From the NCBI RefSeq assembly GCF_900184685.1, contig NZ_FXXL01000007.1:434001-498000 (forward strand): DNA of 64,000 bases, read 5' to 3'. The notes beneath the pieces were generated by a model that did no database searches, was not told where the DNA came from, and worked only from the letters and a program-made list of their open reading frames with translations. The stretch is from Butyricimonas sp. Marseille-P3923 (GTDB taxonomy: Bacteria; Bacteroidota; Bacteroidia; Bacteroidales; Marinifilaceae). A program made the translations under genes and the position numbers. This document shows, piece after piece, positions 1-8,649 of the stretch (the stretch's first letter is position 1; each line of letters opens with the position of its first letter).

Positions 1-457
1 TGGAGATTACTTCGTTGATACGCAAACAGAATAACTATAGTATTAGCAACTGAAGCGTAAGTTCGAGAACAAGCAAAGTGCCTCTCGATCGGAAATCTGG
101 TCGTTGGAATTGGATTACAAGATAGCCAGCTCGGTGAATAACGGGATTATCAAGTTTGTCGTGTTCCTGACGGAGCATAACAACACCCGTTTACGTTCCG
201 GGCTGAAAGTGGATGTACATGTTACCCACGCCATGAAAGACGACGTGTTACGGATCCCGACGGGAGCTTATTACATGGGTAAAGGCGATTACGATATGTG
301 GGTAGTGAACGGCGACCGTGCCGAGAAGCGAAAAGTAGTGTTGGGAGAGAGCGGTTTTGAGCACGTGGAGGTTGTGCGGGGACTGACTTCGGGAGAGAAG
401 GTGATATTGTCGGATATGGGAAGATACCGGGATAAGGAGGGGTTGTATATAAAATGA
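1..457 (+). pseudogene. C-terminal part of an HlyD/MacA-type efflux periplasmic adaptor, apparently frame-damaged at its 5' side
   Basis: The clean reading frame runs from about 56 to 457 and ends in a beta-barrel/membrane-proximal region typical of RND/MacA-like adaptors: SSVNNGIIKF, then RLRSGLKVDVHVTHAMKDDV, then MWVVNG, then a closing GLTSGEKVILSDM. Such proteins link an inner-membrane pump to an outer-membrane channel. In bases 1-55 no single frame is open. Frame 2 stops at 32-34, frame 3 stops at 51-53, and a family-like YANRIT stretch appears only in frame 1. This suggests one or more indels, either real decay or an assembly error. The first possible in-frame start inside the window is a TTG at 104, but the protein must begin upstream of the window. 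Stop TGA at 455-457 lies inside the terminator stem. Confidence 0.6.
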
Positions 458-491
458 AGGAGTGTTTTTACACTCCTTCATTTTATATACA
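444..491. terminator. Bidirectional terminator hairpin
   Basis: A 21-bp perfect inverted repeat (444-464 paired with 471-491) has a 6-base T-rich loop and A/T-rich outer arms. It can therefore end both the plus-strand adaptor gene, whose stop codon is inside the left arm, and the minus-strand barrel gene ending at 497. Confidence 0.85.
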
Positions 492-496
492 GTTTA

Positions 497-1042
497 TTAA
501 ATAATCTTGAATCCAAGAGTCAAGTTCCATGATTTCGGGGCTTTGATGCCGTCACCGAATTTCTTTAAACCGAATTCGTAGTCGATATCGAAAGTAACTT
601 TCCATACATCTACACCGGCGCCGACTTTACCGTTCCACATCATCTTGTCGGTGTCAAACATATCTTTTTTAAGTTTTTTTGTTGTGAAAGAGGCTACCGG
701 GCCAACGAATCCGCGAAGTTTGAAGATCGGGAGTTCCAGTATATGGTAACCGACCATAACCGGAATGTCAATAGAGCTGTATTTGAATTTCCCGATATTT
801 CCGGCGGTAACTTTACTTTCCTTGTGAGCGAAGTTTAAAGCCGGTTCCAGATAAATACTTCCGAAATTGATTCTGGCAAAGGCACCGATCATGTATCCGC
901 CGTGAGAATCTACTTTCAAGTGTTTTGCCTTGATTTTCGTGTCGTTCCAACCGCCGTGGATACCCAGACTGATAGGGAGGGATTGAGCCATGGTAGTTAA
1001 ACCGATAAGGCTGAAGAACGCTAAAATTACAATCTTTTTCAT
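497..1042 (-). CDS. Small outer-membrane beta-barrel protein (PorT/OmpW-like size)
   Basis: This 181-residue protein starts with a clear signal peptide (MKKIVILAFFSLIGL, cleavage near TMAQS). The rest alternates short aromatic and hydrophobic strands with Gly-rich turns, as in GGYMIGAFARINF and GVDVWKVTFDIDYEFGLKKF. It ends in a hydrophobic residue pattern (LTLGFKII) consistent with an outer-membrane insertion signal. This is the pattern of the 'outer membrane beta-barrel/porin family' proteins common in Bacteroidota. No substrate can be inferred. It is monocistronic and shares a terminator with the converging adaptor gene. The identification is by topology rather than by a specific motif. 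Confidence 0.75.
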   Translation of the reverse strand: MKKIVILAFFSLIGLTTMAQSLPISLGIHGGWNDTKIKAKHLKVDSHGGYMIGAFARINFGSIYLEPALNFAHKESKVTAGNIGKFKYSSIDIPVMVGYHILELPIFKLRGFVGPVASFTTKKLKKDMFDTDKMMWNGKVGAGVDVWKVTFDIDYEFGLKKFGDGIKAPKSWNLTLGFKII

Positions 1043-1076
1043 ACTGTTCTTTTTTGTGTGATTAAATAAATTGTTG

Positions 1077-1844
1077 CTATTTATATTCTATCCGTTTAAA
1101 TTCCGAGAGGATGATGCCAGTGGCAACGCCCACGTTCAGGGATTCCGTCGAATAGGGGCTGTGTGCAAAGCTGGGGATTGTTATTTTTCGGGTAACAAAC
1201 CTTTCTATTTCGGGACTGATACCGTTCCCCTCGTTTCCCATGACGATAAATCCTTTCGTTCGAAGTTCAGTCCGGTAGATGTTTTCTCCTTCCAGAAACG
1301 CCCCGTAACAGGGGAAATCCTGATCCACGAATCGCGGGATAAATTCAACAAGATCCAAGTAGAACACGTTCACCCTGAAAATTGCACCCATACTCGCTTG
1401 AACGGATTTCGGGTTAAAAATGTTCGCGCAATCGTGGTCACAAAACACGTGCCTAACTCCAAACCAATCACTCAAGCGAAGAATCGTGCCGAGATTACCG
1501 GGATCTTGAATACCGTTGAGCACGATGCTAAGCTCATTTTTTATTTCTTCCGGCGAGTGTTCTTTGACCGGAATCTGTGCCAAAGCTATTACTTCGGGGA
1601 GGGACTTGAAGTTGGAAACTCGTCCCATTTCAATTTCGTTGACTTCTATCGTGTTGTATGACTGTGCTTTTTGCCTGTTGCGTTCAATCCACGAGGGGCG
1701 GGCGATCAAGGTGTCAACCTTCATGTCGGAAAGGAATAATTCCTGAACGAGTTTTTCACCCTCTATTTTGAACAAATTATATTTTTCCCTGAATTTCTTT
1801 TTTTCAAGGTTTTGGATTATATTTGTTAAGTGTTTACTAAGCAT
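1077..1844 (-). CDS. SpoU/TrmH-family RNA 2'-O-methyltransferase
   Basis: A SPOUT-fold rRNA/tRNA ribose methyltransferase of about 255 residues. The N-terminal 90 residues match the substrate-binding domain of the RlmB/TrmH group. The three SpoU motifs are visible: NGIQDPGNLGTILRLSDWFG (motif 1), IVMGNEGNGIS (motif 2) and IPSF...STESLNVGVATGIIL (motif 3, the AdoMet-knot loop). The target nucleotide cannot be told from sequence. I use the ATG at 1842-1844; an in-frame TTG three codons upstream is possible. A minus-strand -7 box (TATGTTTG, 1877-1884) lies 32 bp upstream. The gene is divergent from the TamL-like gene. Confidence 0.9.
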   Translation of the reverse strand: MLSKHLTNIIQNLEKKKFREKYNLFKIEGEKLVQELFLSDMKVDTLIARPSWIERNRQKAQSYNTIEVNEIEMGRVSNFKSLPEVIALAQIPVKEHSPEEIKNELSIVLNGIQDPGNLGTILRLSDWFGVRHVFCDHDCANIFNPKSVQASMGAIFRVNVFYLDLVEFIPRFVDQDFPCYGAFLEGENIYRTELRTKGFIVMGNEGNGISPEIERFVTRKITIPSFAHSPYSTESLNVGVATGIILSEFKRIEYK

Positions 1845-1876
1845 ACTTTTCAAGTTTGCTGATTAGAATTAAAACA

Positions 1877-1884
1877 CAAACATA
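1877..1884 (-). promoter_or_regulatory. Bacteroidota -7 promoter box for the methyltransferase
   Basis: On the minus strand the octamer is TATGTTTG, a match to TAnnTTTG, placed 32 bp before the ATG at 1844. No convincing -33 element was picked out. Confidence 0.5.
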
Positions 1885-1907
1885 GTATTTTTTTGAGATT
1901 TTTGAGC

Positions 1908-4229
1908 ATGCGTGGAGCGTACAAGATAAGTTTTATTCTTTTTATATTCTACTTCCTGTATTCGTGTTCCCCGACGAAGTATGTCGGGAAGGATGAGTAT
2001 TTGTTGGATCACGTGAAGGTGAAAGTGGATGATTACAAGCTGAATAGGAGTGATGTGAGGCGGAGTATACGACAAAAACCGAACACCCGGATTCTGGGTA
2101 CCGTGCGGTTCCATTTGGGGCTTTATAATTTAAGCGGACGGAACGAAAAAAAGAAATTTAATCAATGGTTGCGTCGTATCGGGGAGGCTCCCGTGATTTA
2201 CGATCCCTTTTTAACGAAACGGAGTGTCGAGCAAATAGAATTATTCCTTCACAATAAAGGATTCTATCAAGCGGAAGTGCATGATACGGTGTATTACAAG
2301 AAGAAAAGGGCGAACGTGGAGTATAAGGTGAAAGTCGGTCCCGTGACCTCGATCGAGAGTATAAAATTTGATGCCCCCGAAGGACGGCCGGAAAATCGGA
2401 TAGCGGAAGAAAGCGGCTTAATGGCGAATTACCGGAGAGACACGGTGAACACGCTGTTGGAGAAAAATGCACCTTTGGATTTGGACGTGCTGGATGACGA
2501 GCGGGAAAGGATCACGAAAGCGCTTCGGGAAAAGGGGTACTTCAACTTCTCGAAGAATTTTATTCGTTTTATGGCAGACACGTCGACCGTGAAAAAAGAG
2601 AATATGGCCAAAGTCTTCGTGCGTATTGTCGAGAATGCCGTGGACAGTAATGCCTACAAGCGTTATTTCGTGCGGAATATCAGCGTCAACTTTGACTATG
2701 ATCCTCTCGTGAGCGCGGAACAGGTTGCCGCGACCTATAATTCATTGGTGTATAACGGGTACACGATATTGTACAAGGATAAGTTGAAGATCAAGCCGAA
2801 GATGATTATCGAGACGATACAGTTGCAGCGAATGGAATTGTACGACGCGCAACGGGTGATTGATACTTACGTGCGTTTACAGGCGTTGAATCTTTTCAAG
2901 CTGGTGAATATCGACTTCAAAGAGGTGGAATCCGACGGGGAGGTGAAAGCGTTGGATTGCACGATACAGTTGTCCCCCGTGAAAAGACAGTCATATAACG
3001 TGTTCTTGGAAGGAACTCATAATTCGGGTAACTTGGGAGTCGGGGGAAACTTCACGTATAACCACCGTAACGTGTTTCGGGCGGGCGAGAATATCTCTGC
3101 CAGCGTGTGGGGAAGCCTGCGTAAGGAGCAAGTGAACGGGGAGGGAAAATTATTTAATACCACGGAGATCGGGGCGGAATTGAAACTCGTGACGCCGCAG
3201 TTCTGGATGCCTTTCTTGCGGATGAAAGATTTCCGTCGGAATTATGCCCCGAAGACGTCGATATCTTTCTCTTACAGTTATGAATACACGCCTTATTATA
3301 CCCGTTCGATTGCCAACGCCCGGTTCGGTTACTTGTGGCGGAAAGCGGATAAGAAATGGCGGTATAATTTTGATTTGATCGATTTGAATTACGTGTTGAT
3401 GAAGGATGTCGACAAGAGTTTTATTGACGGGCTGAAAAATGAGTATATCAAGAATGCCTACACGGACCACATGATTCTTTCGGCCGTGTTCTCTGCGACC
3501 TTTACCGATCAGCTTCTGAACGCGAAAGCAATGAATTATAATTATTTCCGGGTGAACGTGGAAACTTCCGGTAACGTGTTGAACGCGATAGATCGCCTTT
3601 CCGGCGGCAAGAAGACAGGTGAGAGTCTGGACGAGAAATATTATAAGTTGTTGGGTGTACGGTACGCGCAATTTGTCAAATCGGATGCCGAATACCGTTA
3701 CAATTGGTATATCAACCGGGCGAACTCCCTCGTCGGGCGTTTCTTTGTCGGTTGCGGTTACCCGTACGGGAACATGAAAGTGTTGCCTTTCGAGGAGGCC
3801 TTTTACGGGGGAGGGGCTAACGATATGCGGGCTTGGCAGGCTCGGACACTGGGACCGGGGTCATATCTGGCAACGGAAAAGTACCCGAATAGCGTGGGGG
3901 ATTTCAAGTTGGCAGCCAATATCGAGTATCGTTTCAAATTACTTTGGCTACTGGAGGGTGCTTTGTTCCTCGATGCCGGAAACGTGTGGAATATCAACCC
4001 GAAAGAAACCCGTCACGGTGCAAAATTGAATTACAATTTCTTCAACCAGATAGCGATAGGTACGGGAGCCGGATTACGATTGAACGCTAATTTCTTCCTT
4101 CTGCGTTTCGACTTGGGTATAAAACTGAAAGATCCCGCGCTCCCCGCCGGACAGCGTTTCGTGTTGTTTAACTCGGGCGGAGGTTTCCGTCGTTCGGTAT
4201 TTAATGTGGCAATCGGGTATCCGTTCTAG
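1908..4229 (+). CDS. BamA/TamA-family outer membrane protein (TamL-like lipoprotein)
   Basis: A 773-residue Omp85-superfamily protein. The N-terminus has a hydrophobic signal ending in a lipobox-like YSC (about residues 18-20), which marks the Bacteroidota TamL type, a lipidated TamA relative. Residues roughly 30-360 hold POTRA-like repeats (for example SVEQIELFLHNKGFYQAEV and ERITKALREKGYF). The C-terminal 400 residues are the 16-strand barrel, with late Omp85 signatures such as FYGGGANDMRAWQARTLGPG and a terminal FNVAIGYPF. TamA proteins normally work with TamB in moving proteins or lipids to the outer membrane; no tamB is adjacent here. The ATG at 1908 is chosen over an upstream TTG at 1893. 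Confidence 0.9.
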   Translation: MRGAYKISFILFIFYFLYSCSPTKYVGKDEYLLDHVKVKVDDYKLNRSDVRRSIRQKPNTRILGTVRFHLGLYNLSGRNEKKKFNQWLRRIGEAPVIYDPFLTKRSVEQIELFLHNKGFYQAEVHDTVYYKKKRANVEYKVKVGPVTSIESIKFDAPEGRPENRIAEESGLMANYRRDTVNTLLEKNAPLDLDVLDDERERITKALREKGYFNFSKNFIRFMADTSTVKKENMAKVFVRIVENAVDSNAYKRYFVRNISVNFDYDPLVSAEQVAATYNSLVYNGYTILYKDKLKIKPKMIIETIQLQRMELYDAQRVIDTYVRLQALNLFKLVNIDFKEVESDGEVKALDCTIQLSPVKRQSYNVFLEGTHNSGNLGVGGNFTYNHRNVFRAGENISASVWGSLRKEQVNGEGKLFNTTEIGAELKLVTPQFWMPFLRMKDFRRNYAPKTSISFSYSYEYTPYYTRSIANARFGYLWRKADKKWRYNFDLIDLNYVLMKDVDKSFIDGLKNEYIKNAYTDHMILSAVFSATFTDQLLNAKAMNYNYFRVNVETSGNVLNAIDRLSGGKKTGESLDEKYYKLLGVRYAQFVKSDAEYRYNWYINRANSLVGRFFVGCGYPYGNMKVLPFEEAFYGGGANDMRAWQARTLGPGSYLATEKYPNSVGDFKLAANIEYRFKLLWLLEGALFLDAGNVWNINPKETRHGAKLNYNFFNQIAIGTGAGLRLNANFFLLRFDLGIKLKDPALPAGQRFVLFNSGGGFRRSVFNVAIGYPF

Positions 4230-4230
4230 C

Positions 4231-4260
4231 AGGGTAAAAGCGTTTTAACGTATTTGCCCT
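4231..4260 (+). repeat. Dispersed repeat family B, solo copy
   Basis: This 30-base element starts one base after the TamL stop and shares AAAAGCGTTTT and TTTGCCCT with the copies at 18684-18713 (inverted), 18878-18907, 47551-47570 (inverted) and 47846-47867. It is partly self-complementary and may act as a terminator or a mobile-repeat remnant. Confidence 0.7.
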
Positions 4261-4347
4261 GTGGCGTTTGGTAAATTTGTAAATTATACCGATATTTGAC
4301 AGATAACTTTTATCTTTTAGTTTTTAACTTTTAATTTAATATATCTC

Positions 4348-5292
4348 TTGGTGACACAGATCGTTGTATATTTATCGTTGTTGTTGCAGATCGTGGCGAT
4401 GGGATTTGCAATCAGCTTATTTAAGCGGACAAAATTCAATGCGGCGTGGATATTGATTTCCACGGGCTTTTTTCTCATGGCGATTTACCGGGCGATAGAG
4501 TTGGTTCCGTCCATGCACCGGGGAGAATCGGAAGAGTTATACCAGACGAAAGTATGGCTGTCGTTCGTGATTTCCTTGGCATTTGCCATCGGGGCGTTTT
4601 ATATACGGAAAGTATTTCAATTCCTGCGGCGTTTGGACGGGATACGGAGTGAAACGGAGAAAAGGGTTTTGTCGGCAGTGATCCGCACGGAGGAACAGGA
4701 AAGGCAACGATTTGCCAAAGAATTGCATGACGGTCTGGGACCGTTGCTGAGCGTGATAAAAATGCTGCTTTCCGGTTTTGACCAAAGTAATACCCCGGAG
4801 GTAAACGAGAAAATCAAGGTGAACCTGAAACAGGCAGTAGACGAGGCCATCGTGGGAGTCCGGGAGATATCCGCGAATATCAGTCCGCACATATTGAACA
4901 ATTTCGGGCTAAAGGATGCCGTGGGGTCATTTATCAAGAAATTGCGTCCGGCCGAAGGTATCGAGATAACTTTTGAAACAAATGTAGAAAATCGCCGTTT
5001 CGCTTATAATGTCGAGGTTATCATGTATCGTGTGGTTTGCGAATTGCTCAATAACACGTTGCGCCATGCCGAAGCGAGTAAAATCAGTATTGACCTGCAA
5101 TTACAAAATGATATCCTATACCTCGAATACGAGGATAACGGCATGGGATTTGACGTGAAACTGGCGGAAAGTGACGGGGGAATGGGATTGAGTAATATGC
5201 AATATCGTCTGAACTCCGGTAACGGGGATATCAAGATATTGAGCGAGCGGGGAAAGGGAATGATTGCCCGGGCTTTTATAAAATGTAAGTAG
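4348..5292 (+). CDS. Membrane sensor histidine kinase, NarL/DegS (HisKA_3) type
   Basis: A 314-residue two-component kinase. Three hydrophobic segments lie in the first 90 residues (about 3-22, 30-48, 67-87), with no large periplasmic loop. A short coiled linker leads to the HisKA_3 dimerisation motif EEQERQRFAKELHDGLGPLL, where the His of ELHDGLG is the phosphoacceptor. The HATPase_c domain has N box ELLNNTLRHA, G1 YEDNGMGF and G2 GGMGLSNMQYRL. Ten bases separate it from its regulator gene, so the two form an operon. The start is a non-ATG codon, TTG at 4348 or GTG at 4351; no ATG fits. With no sensor domain visible, the stimulus is unknown. Confidence 0.92.
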   Translation: MVTQIVVYLSLLLQIVAMGFAISLFKRTKFNAAWILISTGFFLMAIYRAIELVPSMHRGESEELYQTKVWLSFVISLAFAIGAFYIRKVFQFLRRLDGIRSETEKRVLSAVIRTEEQERQRFAKELHDGLGPLLSVIKMLLSGFDQSNTPEVNEKIKVNLKQAVDEAIVGVREISANISPHILNNFGLKDAVGSFIKKLRPAEGIEITFETNVENRRFAYNVEVIMYRVVCELLNNTLRHAEASKISIDLQLQNDILYLEYEDNGMGFDVKLAESDGGMGLSNMQYRLNSGNGDIKILSERGKGMIARAFIKCK

Positions 5293-5302
5293 TTGTTTAA
5301 AT

Positions 5303-5953
5303 ATGGATAAATTGAGAATATATCTGGTCGACGACCACAAGTTATTTCGCGAGGGATTGAAGCTGTTGCTCTCGACGCAGGATTTCGTGCGACATATCTA
5401 CGAGGCTTCGAACGGTCGGGAGTTTATCGAGAATCTCTCGTTCGTGGATTGTGACGTGGTACTCATGGATATCGAGATGCCGGGAATGAACGGGATCGAG
5501 GCGACGATCGAGGCGATGAAGATGAAGCCCGGCTTGAAAATTATCGTGCTTTCCATGTACGGGGACGAGCAATATTATTACAAAATGATCGATGCGGGAG
5601 CGAAAGGATTTTTGTTGAAAAATTCCGGTATTGATAAAGTGGTAACGGCGATTCAAAAGGTGGCGGAAGGGGAGAGTTTCTTCTCGGAAGAGTTGTTGGT
5701 GAATATCTTGAATAATATGCGGGATAATAAAAATGACGTGCCGGAAGTGGTGGATAATGACATTTCGGAACGGGAATTGGAAATATTGTACCACGTTTGT
5801 CGCGGGCTTTCCAACCAAGAGATTGCCGACGAGTTGTTTATCAGTAAACGGACGGTGGATAAACACCGTGCCAATTTGCTAAGCAAGACGGGATGCCGCA
5901 ATACTGCCGCGTTAGTTATGTACGCCATAAAGAACAACATAATAGAGATCTGA
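5303..5953 (+). CDS. NarL/FixJ-family response regulator (REC + LuxR HTH)
   Basis: A 216-residue transcription regulator. The receiver domain (about 1-120) shows the acidic pair in VDDHKLFREGL, the phospho-Asp in VVLMDIEMPGMNG and the conserved Lys in GFLLKNSG. The C-terminal LuxR-type helix-turn-helix (about 150-210) reads SERELEILYHVCRGLSNQEI then ISKRTVDKHRANLLSK. It is the partner of the kinase directly upstream. The target genes cannot be read from sequence; the downstream nucleotidyltransferase is close enough (37 bp) to be co-transcribed. Confidence 0.94.
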   Translation: MDKLRIYLVDDHKLFREGLKLLLSTQDFVRHIYEASNGREFIENLSFVDCDVVLMDIEMPGMNGIEATIEAMKMKPGLKIIVLSMYGDEQYYYKMIDAGAKGFLLKNSGIDKVVTAIQKVAEGESFFSEELLVNILNNMRDNKNDVPEVVDNDISERELEILYHVCRGLSNQEIADELFISKRTVDKHRANLLSKTGCRNTAALVMYAIKNNIIEI

Positions 5954-5990
5954 AAGCTAAAAGATAAATCATTAAATTTAAAATTAGTTG

Positions 5991-6710
5991 ATGAATGGAA
6001 TGATTTTCGCCGCCGGATTAGGCACACGGCTAAGACCGTTGACGGATGATCGCCCGAAGGCTTTGGTGGAATTGAACGGGAAAGCCTTGTTGGAACGGGT
6101 GATCGGGAGAATGAAAGAAGTGAAGGTCGAGCGTTTGGTGATAAACATTCATCATTTTGCCGATCAGATAAAGATCTTTCTACGCGAGCATGAGAATTTC
6201 GGAATGGATATCGTTCTATCCGAAGAGCGGGAAAAATTGCTCGATACGGGGGGAGGAGTTCTGAAAGCCCGTGATTTATTCCTTCCTGACACTCCGGTGC
6301 TGATACACAACGTGGACATATTAACCGATCTGGATTTGAATGCTTTGATTCGGCAGCACGAGGAACACGACGCGTATGCCACGTTAGTGGTGAAGCCTTG
6401 TCTGGCAGATCGGGTGTTAAAGTTTAATGGCGGTATATTGAAAGGTTGGGAGAACAAGCGGACTGGAGAACAGAAAATCGTGGACGACGGTTTTTACAGG
6501 GCGAAAGAATACAACTATTGCGGGATACAGGTGCTTAGTTCCGAATATTTACATAACATGATCCATGGGGATGTTTTCTCTATCATCGACGAACATCTGG
6601 CACAAGCAAAGAATCATCCTATCGAACTTTTTCAACATGACGGACTTGCCTTTGACCTCGGAACTCCGGAGGCGATAAAAGAGGCAAACGGGATGATTTA
6701 CGATTTATGA
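5991..6710 (+). CDS. Sugar-1-phosphate nucleotidyltransferase, MurU-like
   Basis: A 239-residue NTP_transferase-family enzyme. The N-terminal nucleotide-binding motif is MIFAAGLGTRLRPLTDDRPK, followed by the metal/base-binding region HNVDILTDLDL (about residue 103) and the C-terminal FDLGTPEAI. The length and lack of a left-handed beta-helix acyltransferase domain match MurU (N-acetylmuramate-1-phosphate uridylyltransferase, peptidoglycan recycling) and single-domain mannose-1-P guanylyltransferases. The AmgK-type kinase that usually accompanies MurU is not next to it, so the substrate is uncertain. The ATG at 5991 is used; a TTG lies just before it. The gene ends inside a GATTTATGATTTACG repeat. 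Confidence 0.8.
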   Translation: MNGMIFAAGLGTRLRPLTDDRPKALVELNGKALLERVIGRMKEVKVERLVINIHHFADQIKIFLREHENFGMDIVLSEEREKLLDTGGGVLKARDLFLPDTPVLIHNVDILTDLDLNALIRQHEEHDAYATLVVKPCLADRVLKFNGGILKGWENKRTGEQKIVDDGFYRAKEYNYCGIQVLSSEYLHNMIHGDVFSIIDEHLAQAKNHPIELFQHDGLAFDLGTPEAIKEANGMIYDL

Positions 6711-6727
6711 TTTACGATTTCGGATTG
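6697..6727 (+). repeat. Repeat family C (GATTTATGATTTACG type), copy overlapping the end of the MurU-like gene
   Basis: Tandem near-octamer units around TTTATGAT/TTTACGAT. The last codons and stop of the upstream gene fall within it. Similar tracts occur at 42285-42315, 57706-57788, 59865-59938 and 61078-61140. Confidence 0.6.
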
Positions 6728-6768
6728 AAAAAAAGATATAGCCTCGTGTGGTTGAAATCTAAAATCAT

Positions 6769-7167
6769 TTAAATGCTTCTGCTTCCCGGTATCAGTTTGA
6801 TGTGATTCGTGTCCTCGAAGAATTTGAAATACATGTATAGCTTGTAATTAAAATCGAAGCCGTAGTTTTTATTCATACTATAATCGATATAACTGTTTAT
6901 CCTCGGATCGCCCATGGCATAGCGCCTGTTCCATTCGATGGAGTATTGCAGATTCATGCTTTGATAATATTCGTTGCTGTGTTGGTTCGCGACGGATTGG
7001 TGAGTTGCCAGCCAATAGTCAAACCCGGAATCGAAAACGATTAATTCATATTGCGCGGAGTCTTTGATAGCGCAACGTCCCTTCTTGTTTTGGGTAATGT
7101 CTTTCTGTGAGGCACACGAGCAAAAGAAGGCAAGCACGAGAAGAAATCCGAATGTTCTCATAATCAT
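6769..7167 (-). CDS. Hypothetical lipoprotein (DUF6146-like)
   Basis: A protein of about 132 residues with a lipoprotein signal (MRTFGFLLVLAFFCSCASQ, lipobox FCSC). The mature part contains YELIVFDSGFDYWLATH, NEYYQSMNLQYSIEWNRRY and a polar aromatic tail with MNKNYGFDFNYKLYMYF. This is the pattern I associate with the Bacteroidota family DUF6146, function unknown. The start is ATG at 7167 or 7161; the longer frame reaching 7224 adds a non-signal stretch and is unlikely. It is probably an outer-envelope lipoprotein. It is separated from the upstream minus-strand RidA gene by 263 bp including a hairpin. Confidence 0.7.
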   Translation of the reverse strand: MIMRTFGFLLVLAFFCSCASQKDITQNKKGRCAIKDSAQYELIVFDSGFDYWLATHQSVANQHSNEYYQSMNLQYSIEWNRRYAMGDPRINSYIDYSMNKNYGFDFNYKLYMYFKFFEDTNHIKLIPGSRSI

Positions 7168-7249
7168 TGTTTTTATGTATTTATAAGTGCAGTCCAAGTT
7201 ACGAAAAAAAACGGAGAAAAACAAAAATCATGACATGATCCATGTATCG

Positions 7250-7400
7250 CCCTCTCGTCCATAAGGTCTGAATGTCCATAATGTCATAAGGTCAAATCTA
7301 TCGGAATGTTTTGTTTATGATACTGTATATCATTATGTTATTGCGCCGTGAACTTTATGGACTTTAGGATCCGGAGGCTCGACTTTATAGACATTACAGA
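7250..7400. repeat. Degenerate TTTATAAAG/TCCATAAGG-type repeat tract
   Basis: Irregular units such as GTCCATAAGGTC, GTCATAAGGTC, GAACTTTATGGACTTTA and GACTTTATAGACATTA fill the space between RidA and the DUF6146-like gene. They resemble a decayed copy of the TTTATAAAG repeat family found at 18.7, 40.1 and 47.5 kb. No gene is seen here. Confidence 0.45.
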
Positions 7401-7401
7401 C

Positions 7402-7428
7402 AGGAGGTGTGTTTGACACACCTCCTTT
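7402..7428. terminator. Hairpin downstream of ridA
   Basis: A 10-bp perfect stem (7402-7411/7417-7426) with a 5-base loop is followed on the plus strand by a run of T. It sits just after the ridA stop. The T-run favours termination of plus-strand readthrough; on the minus strand it is a plain hairpin. Confidence 0.6.
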
Positions 7429-7430
7429 TT

Positions 7431-7808
7431 TTATTTCACGGCTATCGTTTCGATCTCCACCATAGCGCCCATGGGAAGTGCTTTCACGGCGAACGCGGCA
7501 CGTGCCGGGCAGTCACTCTTGTAGAATTGCGCGTATACTTCGTTCATTTCAGCGAAATAAGACATATCACCGAGTAAACAAGTTGATTTAACCACGTTGT
7601 CGAAAGTGTATCCGGCTTCTTCGAGGATATAACCGATGTTCTTCAAACATTGTTCGGTTTGCTCTTTCACGCCACCTTCCGCGAATTTACCGGTGTTCAC
7701 GTCAATAGGAAGTTGTCCGCTGATATAGAGCGTTCCATTGGCTTCAATAGCTTGACTGTAAGGCCCGATTGCTTTCGGTGCTTTCGGTGAATTGATAACT
7801 TTTTTCAT
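7431..7808 (-). CDS. ridA: RidA family reactive-intermediate deaminase
   Basis: A 125-residue member of the RidA/YjgF/UK114 family, which hydrolyses reactive enamines/imines released by PLP enzymes such as threonine dehydratase, protecting other PLP enzymes. The family signature is visible throughout: APKAIGPYSQAIEANGTLYI, SGQLPIDVNTG, NIGYILEEAGYTFDNVVK, and the active-site Arg and Glu in CPARAAFAVKALPMGAMVEI. Length and start (ATG at 7808) agree with the 125-130 residue norm. It is probably cytosolic and trimeric, and is transcribed alone. Confidence 0.95.
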   Translation of the reverse strand: MKKVINSPKAPKAIGPYSQAIEANGTLYISGQLPIDVNTGKFAEGGVKEQTEQCLKNIGYILEEAGYTFDNVVKSTCLLGDMSYFAEMNEVYAQFYKSDCPARAAFAVKALPMGAMVEIETIAVK

Positions 7809-7906
7809 AATGACTTTTATTTTATTGATTTAAAAATATAATTCTATTTCCTCGACGCGAATATAACGAAAATCACCTTGTTATTTTTCTACCACGTGTA
7901 AAAATA

Positions 7907-7950
7907 AAAAACTGAAAGCCGGAAAAATATATCCCCGGCTTTCAGTTTTT
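7907..7950. terminator. Strong bidirectional terminator between rubrerythrin and ridA
   Basis: A 16-bp perfect stem (7907-7922/7935-7950) with a GC-rich core and A/T tracts on both sides. It can terminate the minus-strand rubrerythrin transcript and insulates ridA. Confidence 0.85.
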
Positions 7951-7968
7951 AACTATTAACTTTTCTCG

Positions 7969-8541
7969 TTAATAGTTGTTCTTCTTTTCTTCAAAGTATG
8001 CTTGCGGATGAGCACATGCCGGGCATGCTTTCGGGGCGGTCTTGCCTTTATGCACGTAACCGCAGTTACGGCATTGCCACAGGATTTCTTCATCTCTCTC
8101 GAATACTTTTCCTTCTTCAACGCGAGCGAGTAAAGTTCTGTAACGAGCCTCGTGTTCAGCCTCTACTTTCGCGATATTGCGGAATACGGCAGCGATAGCG
8201 GTAAATCCTTCTTCTTCGGCTACTTTAGCAAATTCAGGGTAAAGGTCTGCCCATTCTTCGTTTTCACCTTCGGCGGCAGCTTTCAGGTTTTCAGCGGTAG
8301 TTCCGATAATTCCCGCGGGGTAAGACGCCGTGATTTCAACCATTCCGCCTTCCAAGAACTTGAAGAATCTCTTGGCGTGTTCTTTTTCTTGTTCCGCGGT
8401 TTCCATGAATACTCCGGCGATTTGCTCGAAGCCTTCTTTTTTAGCCACGCTTGCAAAGAATGTGTAACGACTTCTGGCTTGTGATTCACCAGCAAATGAT
8501 TTCAATAAGTTCTGTTCTGTTTTTGTTCCTTTAATACTCAT
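7969..8541 (-). CDS. rbr: Rubrerythrin
   Basis: A 190-residue non-haem diiron peroxidase that reduces hydrogen peroxide in anaerobes. The N-terminal four-helix ferritin-like domain carries the diiron ligands in [34 protein letters not shown] and [15 protein letters not shown]. The C-terminal rubredoxin-like domain has the two CxxC knuckles in [12 protein letters not shown] and [13 protein letters not shown]. The size and domain order match classical rubrerythrin. It is monocistronic with its own terminator and probably part of the oxidative-stress response. Confidence 0.97.
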   Translation of the reverse strand: MSIKGTKTEQNLLKSFAGESQARSRYTFFASVAKKEGFEQIAGVFMETAEQEKEHAKRFFKFLEGGMVEITASYPAGIIGTTAENLKAAAEGENEEWADLYPEFAKVAEEEGFTAIAAVFRNIAKVEAEHEARYRTLLARVEEGKVFERDEEILWQCRNCGYVHKGKTAPKACPACAHPQAYFEEKKNNY

Positions 8542-8649
8542 AGTCTTATATATTAGCTGTTGTTGTATTTTCGCATTACAATATTACTACAATTTGAGGA
8601 AGCAAACAAATATTTATTTTTTATATAGTTATAGAAATTAACGATGAGT

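Noticed and set aside
1071-1661. Long plus-strand frame opposite the SpoU methyltransferase gene
   Set aside because: It mirrors the codons of the methyltransferase, which has all three family motifs; the plus-strand text has no family pattern.
5991-6710. Naming the nucleotidyltransferase murU outright
   Set aside because: No AmgK-type kinase neighbour, and single-domain sugar nucleotidyltransferases share the same motifs.
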